Positions 15,487 through 24,759 of a stretch of 64,000 nt of DNA are shown piece after piece. The notes below the pieces were generated by a model. The model made no database searches, had not been told where the DNA came from, and was given only the letters and a program-made list of their open reading frames with translations. How positions within the stretch are numbered: the first letter of the stretch is position 1; each line of letters starts with the position of its first letter. This DNA comes from CBDDKU01 sp965230375 (GTDB taxonomy: Bacteria; Bacteroidota; Bacteroidia; Flavobacteriales_D; Cryomorphaceae), in NCBI GenBank assembly GCA_965230375.1, contig CBDDKU010000028.1, forward strand, positions 62,001-126,000, read 5' to 3'. The translations under genes and the position numbers were made by a program.

Positions 15487-16423
15487 TTAACAAACCCGAA
15501 TGACGACGCTACCCACCGCTGCGCCACTTTCAGAATACCGATGGGCTTCTGCGATTTCATGGAGCGGGTAGATGCGATCTAAGACCGGTTTAACGATTCC
15601 GATCTCGGCCCATCTTCTGAGTGTCTGCAGGCTTTTCTGTAGCTCCCTTTGTCTAACCTTTTCGATTGAGATATACTTCCCCTTACTAGAAATGGCGTGC
15701 ATAAATTTCACTTTTAGGGGAGAGGTTGCGCCTGACCTTTCAGTGTCAAAAAAGTACTTGTAAGATTCGATCATCAACTCAGCACTCATTAACTTGGAAT
15801 CGATGACCTGGTCGCTTCCCAACTTATACATCAGCGCTGATTGATCGCCGCTGCACACACTGGTGACGTGGGCTCCAGCATTCTTTGCCAATTGCACCAA
15901 CATCGTTCCAACGCTGCGATCAGCTCCATAGACCACTACGCGGTCTCCATCTTCTATGGGTGCTTTGTTGATAAGGTGAATGGCCAATATGCCACCCGTA
16001 AGGCATGGCGGCTGCTTCTTCAAAACTCAGGTTTTCGGGCTTTAAGGTCAGGCCACATGATTCGGGCTGAGCGAGATATTCTGCATACGACCCAATATGC
16101 TTGTCGCTCGCCGATCCGGAGCAAATTCCGAAAACAGCATCGCCAATTTCAAATTTTGAAGCCTCACCGCCTGTACTCATTACAGTTCCGGAAACCACCA
16201 TTCCCAAAACTGGTTTTCTGGCTCTGCCAAAGCCAAGAGTCATTTGAGCAGAGAGTTTGTGAATCCAGGATTCATTCATTTGTCTGATGTGTACATCCAA
16301 TTCAGTCACCGCTGTGGCGTTGACTTTGATCAATACTTCATCGGACTTTGGAACTGGAATGGGTATATCATTCAAACGAAGTCCGTCAGCTGATCCGTAT
16401 TTGGCAAGAGTTATGGTTTTCAT
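15487..16423 (-). pseudogene. MDR-family zinc-free alcohol dehydrogenase/quinone reductase, frameshifted
   Basis: The first frame (16423 to about 16000) has the GroES-like domain (MKTITLAKYGSADGLRLNDI, VLGMVVSGTVMSTG, FEEAAAMPYG). The second frame (about 15998 to 15487) continues GILAIHLINKAPI, the Rossmann region DRVVVYGADRSVGTMLVQLA and a C-terminal RYSESGAAVGSVVIRV. Dropping one C of CCC at 15995-15997 joins them as MPYGGILA. The middle also seems shorter than in the intact relative at 27487-28464. Such enzymes reduce quinones or enones with NAD(P)H. Probably decaying. Confidence 0.7.
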
Positions 16424-16455
16424 ATATCAATCGCGTCAAGTCTGGAAATCATTGG

Positions 16456-16483
16456 AAAAAAAAGGGAGCCGAAGCTCCCTTTT
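16456..16483 (-). terminator. Intrinsic terminator of the 985-residue T9SS gene
   Basis: On the minus strand a 9-bp stem (AAAGGGAGC / GCTCCCTTT) closes a TTCG tetraloop and is followed by eight T. Plus-strand positions are 16461-16469 and 16474-16482, with the A-run at 16456-16463. Confidence 0.95.
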
Positions 16484-16505
16484 CTTAAAACCAGAATTAA
16501 ACCAA

Positions 16506-19463
16506 TTACTCTTTCACAAGCTTGTGTGATAGTTTATTCCCATCGTTCAACGTAATCTCAATGATGTAAACACCTTTTTTAAGCTCAGCAATATCAATGC
16601 GCTGATTGTTTGGGTTCACTTGAAGGACCGTTTTTCCAGTGATGTCGTGGAAAGAAATCACATCCATACTCTCGATTGCTACCCCTTCGATCATGATATG
16701 ATCAGCAGCAGGATTTGGGAAAATGTCAATGTTTGCTTCTGAGGCATCAATTACACCAACCGTGCTCCATTCAAACTCTTCCGTTGCTTTTGTACACCCG
16801 TCTGGGTTTGTGATTTCGCAGTAGTATATACCATCTTCCATATCGCTCTTGTAGAATATCCAGGGGTTCGCAGCTGGTGTTTCAATCGGCTCGCCATTGA
16901 AGTACCACTGGTATGTATAAGATCCAAACTCTCCTGTGGTTGCCCAAATTAGGTCTGTTTCTTCGATCAAGAAAGCTTCCATAAACGTGATGGTTGGACC
17001 AACTCCCGTTGACATACTGAAGTCAGGACATTCTTCTCTCCACACGGTCATCGTGTACATTCCAGGCTCAGTTACCCAAAGCGAGTCATTCGTACCACCC
17101 TCTACAGGTACGCCATTGTTATACCATTGGAATGCGATGTAGTTTCCAGGGAAAGCATTGTGAATGAGAACGGAATCTCCTTCTTCGCAGAGTTCACTAT
17201 TTCCATAGGAAGTAATAGCAGGTGGCGCAAAGACGTAAGTATCGATCAAGACAGGGTCGCTATATCCAATACATCCGTCGATTTCTACCTGAGCGGTATA
17301 CCATGTAGCGCCTTCCGCTTCTACCGAAATAGAAGTGTTCTCGCTTTCTTCAATATAGTTTCCGAGTTCGTAGTCGTCAGCACCAGCGTAGAGTAGGGTG
17401 TACCATTCGTAATCTCCTGAAGTATCATCCAGGCTGAGCTCTACTGGTTCACCTGTACAATAGATGTAAGTCGCTGCCGAATCCCATGGTGTGGGTTGCC
17501 AATTATAAACTCCATAATCTGGATTGACAATGATGTTGGGATTGATCGTAGGCTTGATCATAACCACATTACTCTCAATCTTGAGACCATTCGGACAAGA
17601 AGTATGTCTTGCTTTTACCAAATAAGAATTGAATTCAGTTACTTCTTGACTCAGTTCAGTCCCAGCACCAATCATTGGAACAAACTCACCTTCGTAGCCA
17701 CCGCTGCCTATTTCAATCGTTTCTTCGAACCACTGAATGTTTTGCCACGAGCTTCCGCTGATGTTTAACTCCGTGGTATCTCCAACACATAGTGTCTCGC
17801 TATTTGCCCAAATATAAAGGTCGCGATCGAGGTAAGACTCTACTTCAATAGTAGAAGATGAAACTTGAACGCCAGGACATTGCACCAAGTCAGCTTTTAC
17901 GAAGTAAAGACCGGTTTCTGAAGCTCCATAGACCAAATCTGTTTCACCATCGAGAATTACTTCTTCACCGTCTACTTCCATATACCACTGGTAGTTCTCA
18001 AAGTTTCCTGCTGACCAAGATGGTACCTGGATTTCAGAAATACTGTCGATACACATGTATTGCTCGTTGTAGTCGACAAAAGTCAAGAATGGGCTTTGGT
18101 TTGTAGCTGGGTTGAGCGTGCGCGTCGTGCTCGACGTACATCCTTCAAAATTCGCTTCTACAGAAACGCGTACTTGTTCTGTGAAAGTCAATGTTAGCGT
18201 GGTTCCCTCTACGTCGATGATATCGTCTTCGGTATAGTTGAAGTCGGTGTGCATATACCAGGTGTATTCGTATCCTTCGTCGCTCAACACGATGTTGATC
18301 TCCTGTCCTGGGCAGTAGGGAGAAGTCGCGTCGAGGAAAAGCTCAGGGTCTTCAACATTGAAGAAAGTAGCTGGTACCGCTTCTGAAGTCATTGTGATTT
18401 CAGGCCAACCAACGGGAGTAACTTCTACCGAGTATGATCCTGTTTGGTACGATTGGCTTACCAAAAAGATGGGTTGGTCTCCCCAAGCAGAGAAACCATC
18501 TTTAATCCATCCGTAAGTTCCATAGATATCGTTTGCCATGATCTCGATTGTAGACCCTTCGCATACATTGCCGAAGCTGTTTGAATCTGCAGAAAGCGTA
18601 AGAACTGGTGTTTCAAAAAGGTCTGCAGAAGCACTTCTGGCTTCAGTAGCCACAGTACACCCATCAATTGTACCTTCTACGGCGTAAAAGATCGTTTCAC
18701 CTGTCAATTCCACTGTCAAATCTGCACCATTCTCTCCATCCATATCAGAAAGGTTGTCGGCAGCGGGTCCTGAAAGCCATTGGTAAGAGTCAAATCCTTC
18801 GCTAGCTGTCATGCTAACCTCAGTTTCACCTTGAGTAAAACTACCCGTCAAGCTGATTTCTGCATTGACAAGTTGTACCAGGTTTGATGGAATAGTCTCT
18901 CCTTCTGAAACAACATCCAGACGGTATGTTCCAGCTTCTGTTGCAGTATAGGTACTTTCAGTAGCACCATCGATTGGAGCTCCATCCATGTACCATTGAT
19001 AGGAGTCGTATTCACCTTCTACTGTGAGGAGTTCTTCACCCGTTCCGTCAGGGCAAATAATTCCATCTTCTCCTGAAATAACGACTCCAGATGCTAGCGA
19101 AAAGGCATAAATAGGTGAATAGGCGTAGCTGCCAAGAAATTCTTGATAAAAGCCTGCCCAAACCCAAAGTGGTTCATTTACAGTTACATCAAAATTGAAT
19201 GTGCCATCGCCATTGTCTACATAGCTAGAGCTTTGAGACCATGCAGGATCCGTTCCGAAAGGTGGAAGTTCGGGCTCCTCTGTGTGAGTGAAAATGATGG
19301 GAGCTTCACCGAAGTAATCCCATTGAAAAGTAACTACCGTACCCGGTGCTACTTCATACGGTTCAAAAAGCCCTTCTGGACTTACAATCGACAAGCTTTG
19401 CGAGAAAGCTGCGGTTGAAAATAAAAGTGTTAAGACACTCAGTACGTAAAGTCTAAATCGCAT
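16506..19463 (-). CDS. Large secreted Ig-like repeat protein with T9SS type A domain
   Basis: A 985-residue exported protein. The signal peptide is MRFRLYVLSVLTLLFSTAAFS. The body is a string of Ig/PKD-like beta-sandwich repeats; recurring units are (Y/F)QWYxxGxP(I/V), GTYxLxV and a Cys ahead of xGxxxEL. The last ~75 residues are a T9SS type A sorting domain (NIDIFPNPAADHIMIEG, ISFHDITGKTVL, LKKGVYIIEITL, HKLVKE). This architecture fits a surface or extracellular adhesin or matrix protein of gliding Bacteroidota. No enzymatic domain was seen. It has its own promoter with phased repeats (19510-19579) and a strong terminator, so it is monocistronic. Confidence 0.85.
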   Translation of the reverse strand: MRFRLYVLSVLTLLFSTAAFSQSLSIVSPEGLFEPYEVAPGTVVTFQWDYFGEAPIIFTHTEEPELPPFGTDPAWSQSSSYVDNGDGTFNFDVTVNEPLWVWAGFYQEFLGSYAYSPIYAFSLASGVVISGEDGIICPDGTGEELLTVEGEYDSYQWYMDGAPIDGATESTYTATEAGTYRLDVVSEGETIPSNLVQLVNAEISLTGSFTQGETEVSMTASEGFDSYQWLSGPAADNLSDMDGENGADLTVELTGETIFYAVEGTIDGCTVATEARSASADLFETPVLTLSADSNSFGNVCEGSTIEIMANDIYGTYGWIKDGFSAWGDQPIFLVSQSYQTGSYSVEVTPVGWPEITMTSEAVPATFFNVEDPELFLDATSPYCPGQEINIVLSDEGYEYTWYMHTDFNYTEDDIIDVEGTTLTLTFTEQVRVSVEANFEGCTSSTTRTLNPATNQSPFLTFVDYNEQYMCIDSISEIQVPSWSAGNFENYQWYMEVDGEEVILDGETDLVYGASETGLYFVKADLVQCPGVQVSSSTIEVESYLDRDLYIWANSETLCVGDTTELNISGSSWQNIQWFEETIEIGSGGYEGEFVPMIGAGTELSQEVTEFNSYLVKARHTSCPNGLKIESNVVMIKPTINPNIIVNPDYGVYNWQPTPWDSAATYIYCTGEPVELSLDDTSGDYEWYTLLYAGADDYELGNYIEESENTSISVEAEGATWYTAQVEIDGCIGYSDPVLIDTYVFAPPAITSYGNSELCEEGDSVLIHNAFPGNYIAFQWYNNGVPVEGGTNDSLWVTEPGMYTMTVWREECPDFSMSTGVGPTITFMEAFLIEETDLIWATTGEFGSYTYQWYFNGEPIETPAANPWIFYKSDMEDGIYYCEITNPDGCTKATEEFEWSTVGVIDASEANIDIFPNPAADHIMIEGVAIESMDVISFHDITGKTVLQVNPNNQRIDIAELKKGVYIIEITLNDGNKLSHKLVKE

Positions 19464-19770
19464 AATTCAGTTGCATTATTTATTCGAAGGCAATTTTAGT
19501 TCTGATTGCCAAAGACAACTGTTAAAATGCTGTGACAAACCGTGACGAAAAGCGAAAAATAGCGTGACAAAACGTGACGCGGTCAATTTTAACGGACAAG
19601 GCCGATGAGTTAATTTAGTTGTTAAACAATTGGCAAACAGTGTTTATTGAACTGGCTTGTTTGTTGTTTTTTGGTCCGTAGACTTCTGGTGGGTGTGAGT
19701 GCTGCAGAATCCAAATGTGACAACAGGGAAGTTATAACCTGACTTATGATTTGCGGATTAAGCAGTGTTT
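19464..19770. other. Intergenic region between the T9SS adhesin and TPR regulator genes
   Basis: A 307-bp spacer. Its first ~115 bp hold the promoter and GTGAC repeats of the adhesin gene. Between about 19600 and 19770 I see no gene, no clear terminator for the upstream regulator gene and no repeat. Confidence 0.5.
19510..19579 (-). promoter_or_regulatory. Promoter and phased GTGAC repeats upstream of the T9SS adhesin gene
   Basis: On the minus strand TTG (19538-19536), an 18-nt gap and TGTCTTTG (19517-19510) give a Bacteroidota-type promoter with one mismatch to TAnnTTTG. Overlapping and upstream, GTGAC occurs at 19532, 19542, 19564 and 19574 (plus-strand reading), as two copies of GTGACAAAmCGTGACG 32 bp apart. 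The spacings 10/22/10 put all four on the same helical face, as in response-regulator operators. The start codon is 46 bp downstream of the -7 element. Confidence 0.5.
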
Positions 19771-21486
19771 TTATTCAGGGGAATTGAGAATTTCTGTTCT
19801 CAGCCATTCGTTGAGATCTAAATCCTTATCGATATTCAGTTTCTCTTTGAGTCGCTGTTTTCTCTTTCGGATGGAAGCAGGAGTGATATTAAGAATATTG
19901 GCAATTTCTTTTGGGCTCAGGTCGAGCACCAGGTAGGCGCACATTCTCAAATCGCTCGAGTTTAGGCTGCTACTTGCTTTTGAAAGCTTGGAAAAGAAGT
20001 TTGGGTGAACTTCTTCGAAGTGAAGTTTTACGGTTTCCCAATCGTTTTGGAGATTCATTTGATTTTGAATCAACTTTTTGGCATTGGCGAGTGCAGGCGC
20101 CATTTCACTTTCGGGGAGGGAGCTTGTACGGTCGAGTAGGTCAGCCAATTCGCGCATTTGCTCGTTTTGGTTGGATACGCTCATCACCGTGCTCATCAGC
20201 GATCGGTTCTTGTAGTCGAGTTCATTTTGGAGATTCTCCCGCTCCATGATGCTGATTTTTTCGCGAATCTCGTGTTCTTCCTTCATCCGCTTTTGGTCGG
20301 CAAAATTCTTTTCAAGCCTGAGGTGAATCAGGCTCTGCTCTTTTTCTAGAAGAAGGTTTTTTTGGTTGAGGCGAGCTACCCTTGAGCGCGCAAGCAGTAA
20401 TACCAGAATCAGGAATAGCGCCAGCCCGATAGAACCCAAGATCCAAATCAATTGCTTTCGTTCAGCTTCGGCTTCGATGAGCTCTAGCTCTTTCTCCTTT
20501 TTTCCGAATTCATAGTTGAGCTGGTACTTCGACACCCAGTTTTTAGCTTTGACATTGACTATGCTATCCTGTATGCCCATAGCTTCGGTAGCCGCAGCCA
20601 GCGCATCATTCTCCCGGCCCTTTTCCATCAGCACCTTACTTTGCAATTTTAGCGCGTTAATGAGATGGTCGTGGTCATTTCCCTTTCGAAAACCATCTAT
20701 ACACTCATCCAGATATGTTTGGGACGAATCTAATTGTCCCAAGTCGAAATGAGCGCGAGCCAGGTTTAAAGCAAATTCCCATTTCATCCAAGGTTCTACT
20801 TCTTCAGCTGAAGAATTGAAGTACGCACTGGTGAAGAAGTAAAGTGCCGTATCTGGTTCTTCAGCTTTGAGGTATATGCTGCCGATGTTGTTGAGTGTAG
20901 CTCTATAGCTTCTTCCTTGGTCGCTTTGGTAGTAAAGCTGAAGGGCTTCTTCTAGACAGACCAGGGCAGAATCGTTCAGCTTTTGCTCCGAGAGCCCATT
21001 GCTTAAATTCGTCAAGTTCATGGCGATTCTCATGGTATCTTCAGCTTCACGGCTTATCGCCAGTGCTTTTAAGAAGTATTCACTCGCTTTTTCTGAAGAC
21101 CCATTCCGTGAGTATGCGATACCGATATTGTTCAGAATGGCATTCTTATGAATCTCTATTCCGTAATAATCTGCCTTTTCAAGTGCTATAAACAAGTTCT
21201 CGAGAGACTGGTCGTATAAACTATAGTAGTTGTAGAGATTTCCGAGATTGATGTAACCAATTACAATGTAATCTGGGTTGTTTGAAGCTTCGGCTTTATC
21301 GATTACCTGATTTAAAAGGCGCTGTGCTTCTTCGAATTGAAGATTTCTGGTTGCGTCTATTCCTGCGTAAAGCATGGAGTCGAGAACCGCCTTTTCATCG
21401 GGATTCAATTCCTTTTCAAGTTCAGGGCTTTGACAAGCCACGAGTAAAACAAAAAGGCTAGAAATGAGTGTGAGCCGAGTTCTCAT
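19771..21486 (-). CDS. TPR lipoprotein with transmembrane segment and LuxR-like HTH
   Basis: A 571-residue one-component regulator. The N-terminus is lipoprotein-like (MRTRLTLISSLFVLLVAC). Residues about 40-320 form TPR repeats (A-L-NNIG-Y patterns). A transmembrane helix lies at about 346-366 (ILGSIGLALFLILVLLLA), followed by a coiled coil. A C-terminal helix-turn-helix is at about 523-552 (LSPKEIANILNITPASIRKR). The layout, periplasmic TPRs outside and DNA-binding domain inside, is common in Bacteroidota. A lipid anchor and a TM helix together are odd; the N-terminal segment could be uncleaved. It lies directly upstream of the T9SS adhesin gene, so it may regulate it. Confidence 0.8.
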   Translation of the reverse strand: MRTRLTLISSLFVLLVACQSPELEKELNPDEKAVLDSMLYAGIDATRNLQFEEAQRLLNQVIDKAEASNNPDYIVIGYINLGNLYNYYSLYDQSLENLFIALEKADYYGIEIHKNAILNNIGIAYSRNGSSEKASEYFLKALAISREAEDTMRIAMNLTNLSNGLSEQKLNDSALVCLEEALQLYYQSDQGRSYRATLNNIGSIYLKAEEPDTALYFFTSAYFNSSAEEVEPWMKWEFALNLARAHFDLGQLDSSQTYLDECIDGFRKGNDHDHLINALKLQSKVLMEKGRENDALAAATEAMGIQDSIVNVKAKNWVSKYQLNYEFGKKEKELELIEAEAERKQLIWILGSIGLALFLILVLLLARSRVARLNQKNLLLEKEQSLIHLRLEKNFADQKRMKEEHEIREKISIMERENLQNELDYKNRSLMSTVMSVSNQNEQMRELADLLDRTSSLPESEMAPALANAKKLIQNQMNLQNDWETVKLHFEEVHPNFFSKLSKASSSLNSSDLRMCAYLVLDLSPKEIANILNITPASIRKRKQRLKEKLNIDKDLDLNEWLRTEILNSPE

Positions 21487-21563
21487 CTGTTCAAAAATAG
21501 ATAAACCCGCAAGCTTTAGCTGTCAAGCCAAGTAAATTTGAATTGTTAATTCTCCCGATCTGT

Positions 21564-22229
21564 TTAATTGGAGACTGTATTTTCCGCCCAGTGAAAATTG
21601 AGATCGAGTTCAAGGTGTATTTCTTCAGCCACTTTCACCATGCCCATAAATTTGACGGGGGGCTCTAGATTAAAATCTCTCAGGTTCATAAAGATTTCAC
21701 CGCTCGTGGCAAATAAGAATTTTGTTTGATCGACTTCCGTTCTAAAAATATGGACTTTCTGTTTGCGCTCTACACCTGCGATGGTGATGTTCACATCGAA
21801 GTGACCAATACTCTTTTCTTCTTCAGGTGTTTCTTGCCATAGAGCCATTACATCCCAGGTGGCATCTATAAACTCAATTTCAATATTTGGGTAGATCTCA
21901 GATTCTAAGAGTTCGTGCAAGTCGCTATTCATGAGTCTGTTACCGCAGGAGATCGATGAAATAGGAACTAGTAGGTTGGCGTCTATGAAGTTTATTTTTC
22001 CAGTATTGACTATTCCCGAAAAGGTCTTGTGCTTAAACGGCTTTTGGTCAACACATTCACATTCGAAAGAATTGACATTGGTCTTTCCCCTGATTTCCAC
22101 TCCGCAGTTATCGGCAAACTTCAACTCCACCAGACGGTCCTTCTCAATAGGGCGTTCATGATTATTGGCAAGTTGCGCATAAGAGGCAATTGACATGAAG
22201 AAGACGAATAAGTTGATAAGCAGTTTCAT
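21564..22229 (-). CDS. Exported YceI-like protein
   Basis: A 221-residue protein with a signal peptide (MKLLINLFVFFMSIASYA). It resembles the YceI lipocalin-like fold: VEIRGKTNVNSFEC, PISSISCGNRLMNSDLHELL, SEIYPNIEIEFIDA, FDVNITIAGVERKQKV. Divergent from typical YceI and bears several Cys (FECECVDQ). YceI proteins bind isoprenoid or amphiphilic ligands in the periplasm. It is the last gene of a minus-strand set (yceI, porin-like, yceI-like), but a hairpin (22246-22273) separates it from the porin-like gene. Confidence 0.65.
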   Translation of the reverse strand: MKLLINLFVFFMSIASYAQLANNHERPIEKDRLVELKFADNCGVEIRGKTNVNSFECECVDQKPFKHKTFSGIVNTGKINFIDANLLVPISSISCGNRLMNSDLHELLESEIYPNIEIEFIDATWDVMALWQETPEEEKSIGHFDVNITIAGVERKQKVHIFRTEVDQTKFLFATSGEIFMNLRDFNLEPPVKFMGMVKVAEEIHLELDLNFHWAENTVSN

Positions 22230-22245
22230 ACGTAGGGTTCAAATG

Positions 22246-22273
22246 AAAAGCCCATTAAAGATAATGGGCTTTT
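22246..22273 (-). terminator. Hairpin after the porin-like gene
   Basis: A perfect 12-bp stem (AAAAGCCCATTA 22246-22257 with TAATGGGCTTTT 22262-22273) with a 4-nt loop sits 25 bp after the porin-like stop and 16 bp before the next ATG. It works as a terminator or partial attenuator on the minus strand. Confidence 0.75.
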
Positions 22274-22298
22274 CGAAATAATTGTATCTCTGTGGGTG

Positions 22299-23558
22299 TT
22301 AGAAAGAAATGGCTGCTTCGAAAACCACTCCATTAAATTCGCCACTTTCAAAACGAGTGCCCATATAACCATCTCCATCGTAGGTTTGATTGACGTACTC
22401 GATTTTAGCAAGGATGTTGTCAGTAAGGAACCATCCGCCACCAACATTGATGCGGTCGATTGTAATCTCAGAAGCGCTACTTCCGTAGTCTCCGCTCACA
22501 GAGTTGTATCGTCCGCCGAGGAAGAACTTCTCGTTACCGCCGAATCTATACAGCAACTCAGCACCTAATTGCATAAAGTCTCCATCTACATCGCCACCAG
22601 TTGTTCCACTTGTCATTTCGTAGATTCCGAAGAACTCAAGGCCTTTGAATTTCACGAATGGGTTGATTTGGAAGGCTGTTTGATAGGCAAAGCCTGGGTT
22701 GAATCGAGGATCGAAATCAGATCCAGCTCCACTCGTGTCTTCCATAACTTTGTAGTACCGTGATCCAGCTCTGTCTCCTCCGTAGATATAGTCGCGCGTT
22801 CCATCATCTGTACTGCTGTATACAGATCCAGTCAACCTCAATCGCAAGTCTTCACTTACTTGGTCGTCGTACCCTAATTTTCCGAAAAGAGCGAATCCGT
22901 CATCACCAGGGGTTGGGCTTTGATTCAAGCGTCCGTTGGTAGCACCGGCTACTACGAGAAATCCATTCTTTTGTACCGTCAATTCAGCATAGGGCTCAGT
23001 AGTAAACGAATCCATGATGTAGTTTCCTACAAATGGGTTGTACATTGTTGATGCATTGTCAGATCTTCTGAAGTGTGCATCACCGTAGTTGATTTCATCC
23101 ATACCAATGCGGATTGTTGCTAGCTCCATAAACCCTTCTAGAAATCCTTCTTTGATGAAATCCAGCTTGTCCATTTGAATATATCCACCTTTCACGTATG
23201 CCTCTGTGTGGTGCTTTGAAGAAAGGTAAGTTCTCAAGTGCATACGCACACCGTCGTACAATTGCACGTCGAGGTTTAAGTTTGCAGTTGGTAGGGTGAA
23301 GTTGTTAGAAAGTTCAATCAGGGTATTCATATCGTTGGAGTGATCCAGGCCCTGGAGCTGCAGGGCGAAATCACCGCCGACGCGTACTTTAACTCCTTCA
23401 TATACTACAGAGTCAGCTTTGGGCGTTTCAAAAACATTCACGCCTTCAAATCCTGGCTCTCTGAAGTACTGCAATTCTGATTGCAAACCGACTTGGGCAA
23501 ATCCCGCTAGTCCAGTAAGGCAGAGTGCAGCCGTTAGTAGATTCTTGATGGTTTTCAT
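22299..23558 (-). CDS. Outer-membrane porin-like beta-barrel protein
   Basis: A 419-residue exported protein with signal peptide MKTIKNLLTAALCLTGLAGFAQ. Alternating aromatic/polar strands and many YxxxG turns run to a C-terminal Phe (GVVFEAAISF), the signature of outer-membrane barrels. Features such as DVQLYDGVRMHLRTYL, IRIGMDEINYGDAHFRRSDN and FVGNYIMDSFTTEPYAEL resemble phosphate-selective-type porins (OprP/O). Specificity is not readable. Lies between two YceI-family genes, the first ending 21 bp upstream, so it may be co-transcribed with it. Confidence 0.75.
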   Translation of the reverse strand: MKTIKNLLTAALCLTGLAGFAQVGLQSELQYFREPGFEGVNVFETPKADSVVYEGVKVRVGGDFALQLQGLDHSNDMNTLIELSNNFTLPTANLNLDVQLYDGVRMHLRTYLSSKHHTEAYVKGGYIQMDKLDFIKEGFLEGFMELATIRIGMDEINYGDAHFRRSDNASTMYNPFVGNYIMDSFTTEPYAELTVQKNGFLVVAGATNGRLNQSPTPGDDGFALFGKLGYDDQVSEDLRLRLTGSVYSSTDDGTRDYIYGGDRAGSRYYKVMEDTSGAGSDFDPRFNPGFAYQTAFQINPFVKFKGLEFFGIYEMTSGTTGGDVDGDFMQLGAELLYRFGGNEKFFLGGRYNSVSGDYGSSASEITIDRINVGGGWFLTDNILAKIEYVNQTYDGDGYMGTRFESGEFNGVVFEAAISF

Positions 23559-23579
23559 GATTTAATGGTTTTGTTTTAT

Positions 23580-24143
23580 CTATTTCTTGGTTAAGGTGAT
23601 ATTGAAATCCAGATCGATGTCCTTTCCAACCACAATTGTTCCAAACATGGCTGTGGGTGGTTCGATTCCGAAATGGGTCATGTCTATTTTCTTTTTGCCA
23701 ATAATCTGAAGAGAGCTACCCTTGCTCACCAATTTACCGGTAATGTCGGTTGATTTGGTCTGACCGGCTATTGTCAAATCTCCCGATACGGTTACCTGAT
23801 CGCCATTGATTGACTTTACACTTTTTACAGTGTAAATAATGTGTGGGTTTGATTTTGACTTCAGGGTTTCATAGGTGATGCTGTTCATCTTGCCCTTTCC
23901 GCTTTCGATTGACTCTACGGCGAATTTTAGCTCCATAGAGCTTATCTTTTTAAGAGTACTTCCGTCAAACTCCATGGTAGCTGATCCGGAAATATCTTCT
24001 ACTTGACTCTCCCAATCATGTAGGGTAGATGTGCCGATAACCTTCGCAGTGGAACTTTTCGAAACCACATAGCTTTGTGCTAGTGCTATGGACGAGATGA
24101 ACGTCGCGAGACCGAGTATTAAAAGTTTAATTGTTTTCATCAT
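23580..24143 (-). CDS. YceI-family periplasmic protein
   Basis: A 187-residue exported protein (MMKTIKLLILGLATFISSIALAQ). The mature part is a clean YceI domain: KVIGTSTLHDWESQVEDISG, IESGKGKMNSITYETLKSKSNPHI, SGDLTIAGQTKSTDITG, and FGIEPPTAMFGTI. It is probably a periplasmic lipocalin-like binder of lipophilic molecules. First gene of the yceI/porin/yceI-like set, with repeated TTTCTACATG motifs upstream. Confidence 0.9.
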   Translation of the reverse strand: MMKTIKLLILGLATFISSIALAQSYVVSKSSTAKVIGTSTLHDWESQVEDISGSATMEFDGSTLKKISSMELKFAVESIESGKGKMNSITYETLKSKSNPHIIYTVKSVKSINGDQVTVSGDLTIAGQTKSTDITGKLVSKGSSLQIIGKKKIDMTHFGIEPPTAMFGTIVVGKDIDLDFNITLTKK

Positions 24144-24156
24144 ACTGGTTTATGGG

Positions 24157-24222
24157 TTTCTACATGTCAAATGTAGTTTTGGGAATCCTAGAGAATTATG
24201 ACATATATCAGTTTTCTACATG
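24157..24222 (-). promoter_or_regulatory. Repeats upstream of the yceI/porin operon
   Basis: TTTCTACATG occurs at 24157-24166 and 24213-24222. The first copy is part of the inverted repeat CTACAT-GTCAA-ATGTAG (24160-24176). TGACATATATCA (about 24199-24210) lies between. The elements sit 14-80 bp upstream of the ATG at 24143 and could be an operator. Confidence 0.35.
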
Positions 24223-24344
24223 ACCTTTGTCACCAAACTATAGAGACTAAGCACTTATCTTAAAAACCTATGTTTCTCTATCGTTTCCGTTGAGTTAAGG
24301 TACCGGAAAGGATGGGGCGTCTCTTTTTCTCAATAAATTTGTTC

Positions 24345-24418
24345 CATAGGGTGTACCTGACGGCATGCAAGCCTAGACTTATTACTGTAGAGTTACCAAT
24401 AGGTAGTCCCTCCGGGAC
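24345..24418 (+). repeat. REP unit 1 (two-hairpin element)
   Basis: Element Z GTACC-TGAC-GGCAT (24353-24366), a ~40-nt spacer, then GTTACCAATAGGTAG followed by hairpin Y GTCCC-TCC-GGGAC (24406-24418). A GTAG tetranucleotide directly overlaps the 5' foot of the hairpin, as in classic REP sequences. Followed 25 bp later by TGATCAATCTCAA, also found after unit 3. Confidence 0.8.
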
Positions 24419-24582
24419 ACTAGGTCGGTCGTAAAAGTCGAAATGATCAATCTCAATGTGCTTTGGCAAATTCAACTAGTAGCAAGAATTGGAGTAAATT
24501 GGATGTTAGAGCATTCTGTACCACCTGGGTGCCGAGTAATTGAAATAGATTCCGCTCATGTAATCCTTCACAATGGTACCTT

Positions 24583-24655
24583 GTCCCGTTAGGGACTACC
24601 TATGGGTAACGTGGAGAACAAGAGCCGGAGTTATGTGCCGTTAGGTACTATCTAT
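24583..24655 (-). repeat. REP unit 2 (inverted orientation)
   Basis: Plus-strand reading: hairpin Y GTCCC-GTTA-GGGAC (24583-24596), CTACCTATGGGTAAC, spacer, hairpin Z GTGCC-GTTA-GGTAC (24635-24648), then TATCTAT. It is the reverse complement arrangement of unit 1. Confidence 0.8.
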
Positions 24656-24689
24656 GGTTCTGTCCAGATGGAGAGTCGTGGATGATCAC

Positions 24690-24759
24690 AGGGCGTACCT
24701 GACGGCACGCATATCATCAGTTGATTACTACTGTTACCAATAGGTAGTCCCTCCGGGAC
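24690..24759 (+). repeat. REP unit 3
   Basis: Element Z GTACC-TGAC-GGCAC (24695-24708), spacer, GTTACCAATAGGTAG, hairpin Y GTCCC-TCC-GGGAC (24747-24759). Shares both the unit and the 3' flank TGATCAATCTCAA (24783-24795) with unit 1, so the pair arose by duplication. Confidence 0.8.

Noticed and set aside
15487..16423. Two separate oxidoreductase genes
   Set aside because: The two frames supply consecutive halves of one MDR enzyme and join by removing one base at 15995-15997, so they are treated as one broken gene.
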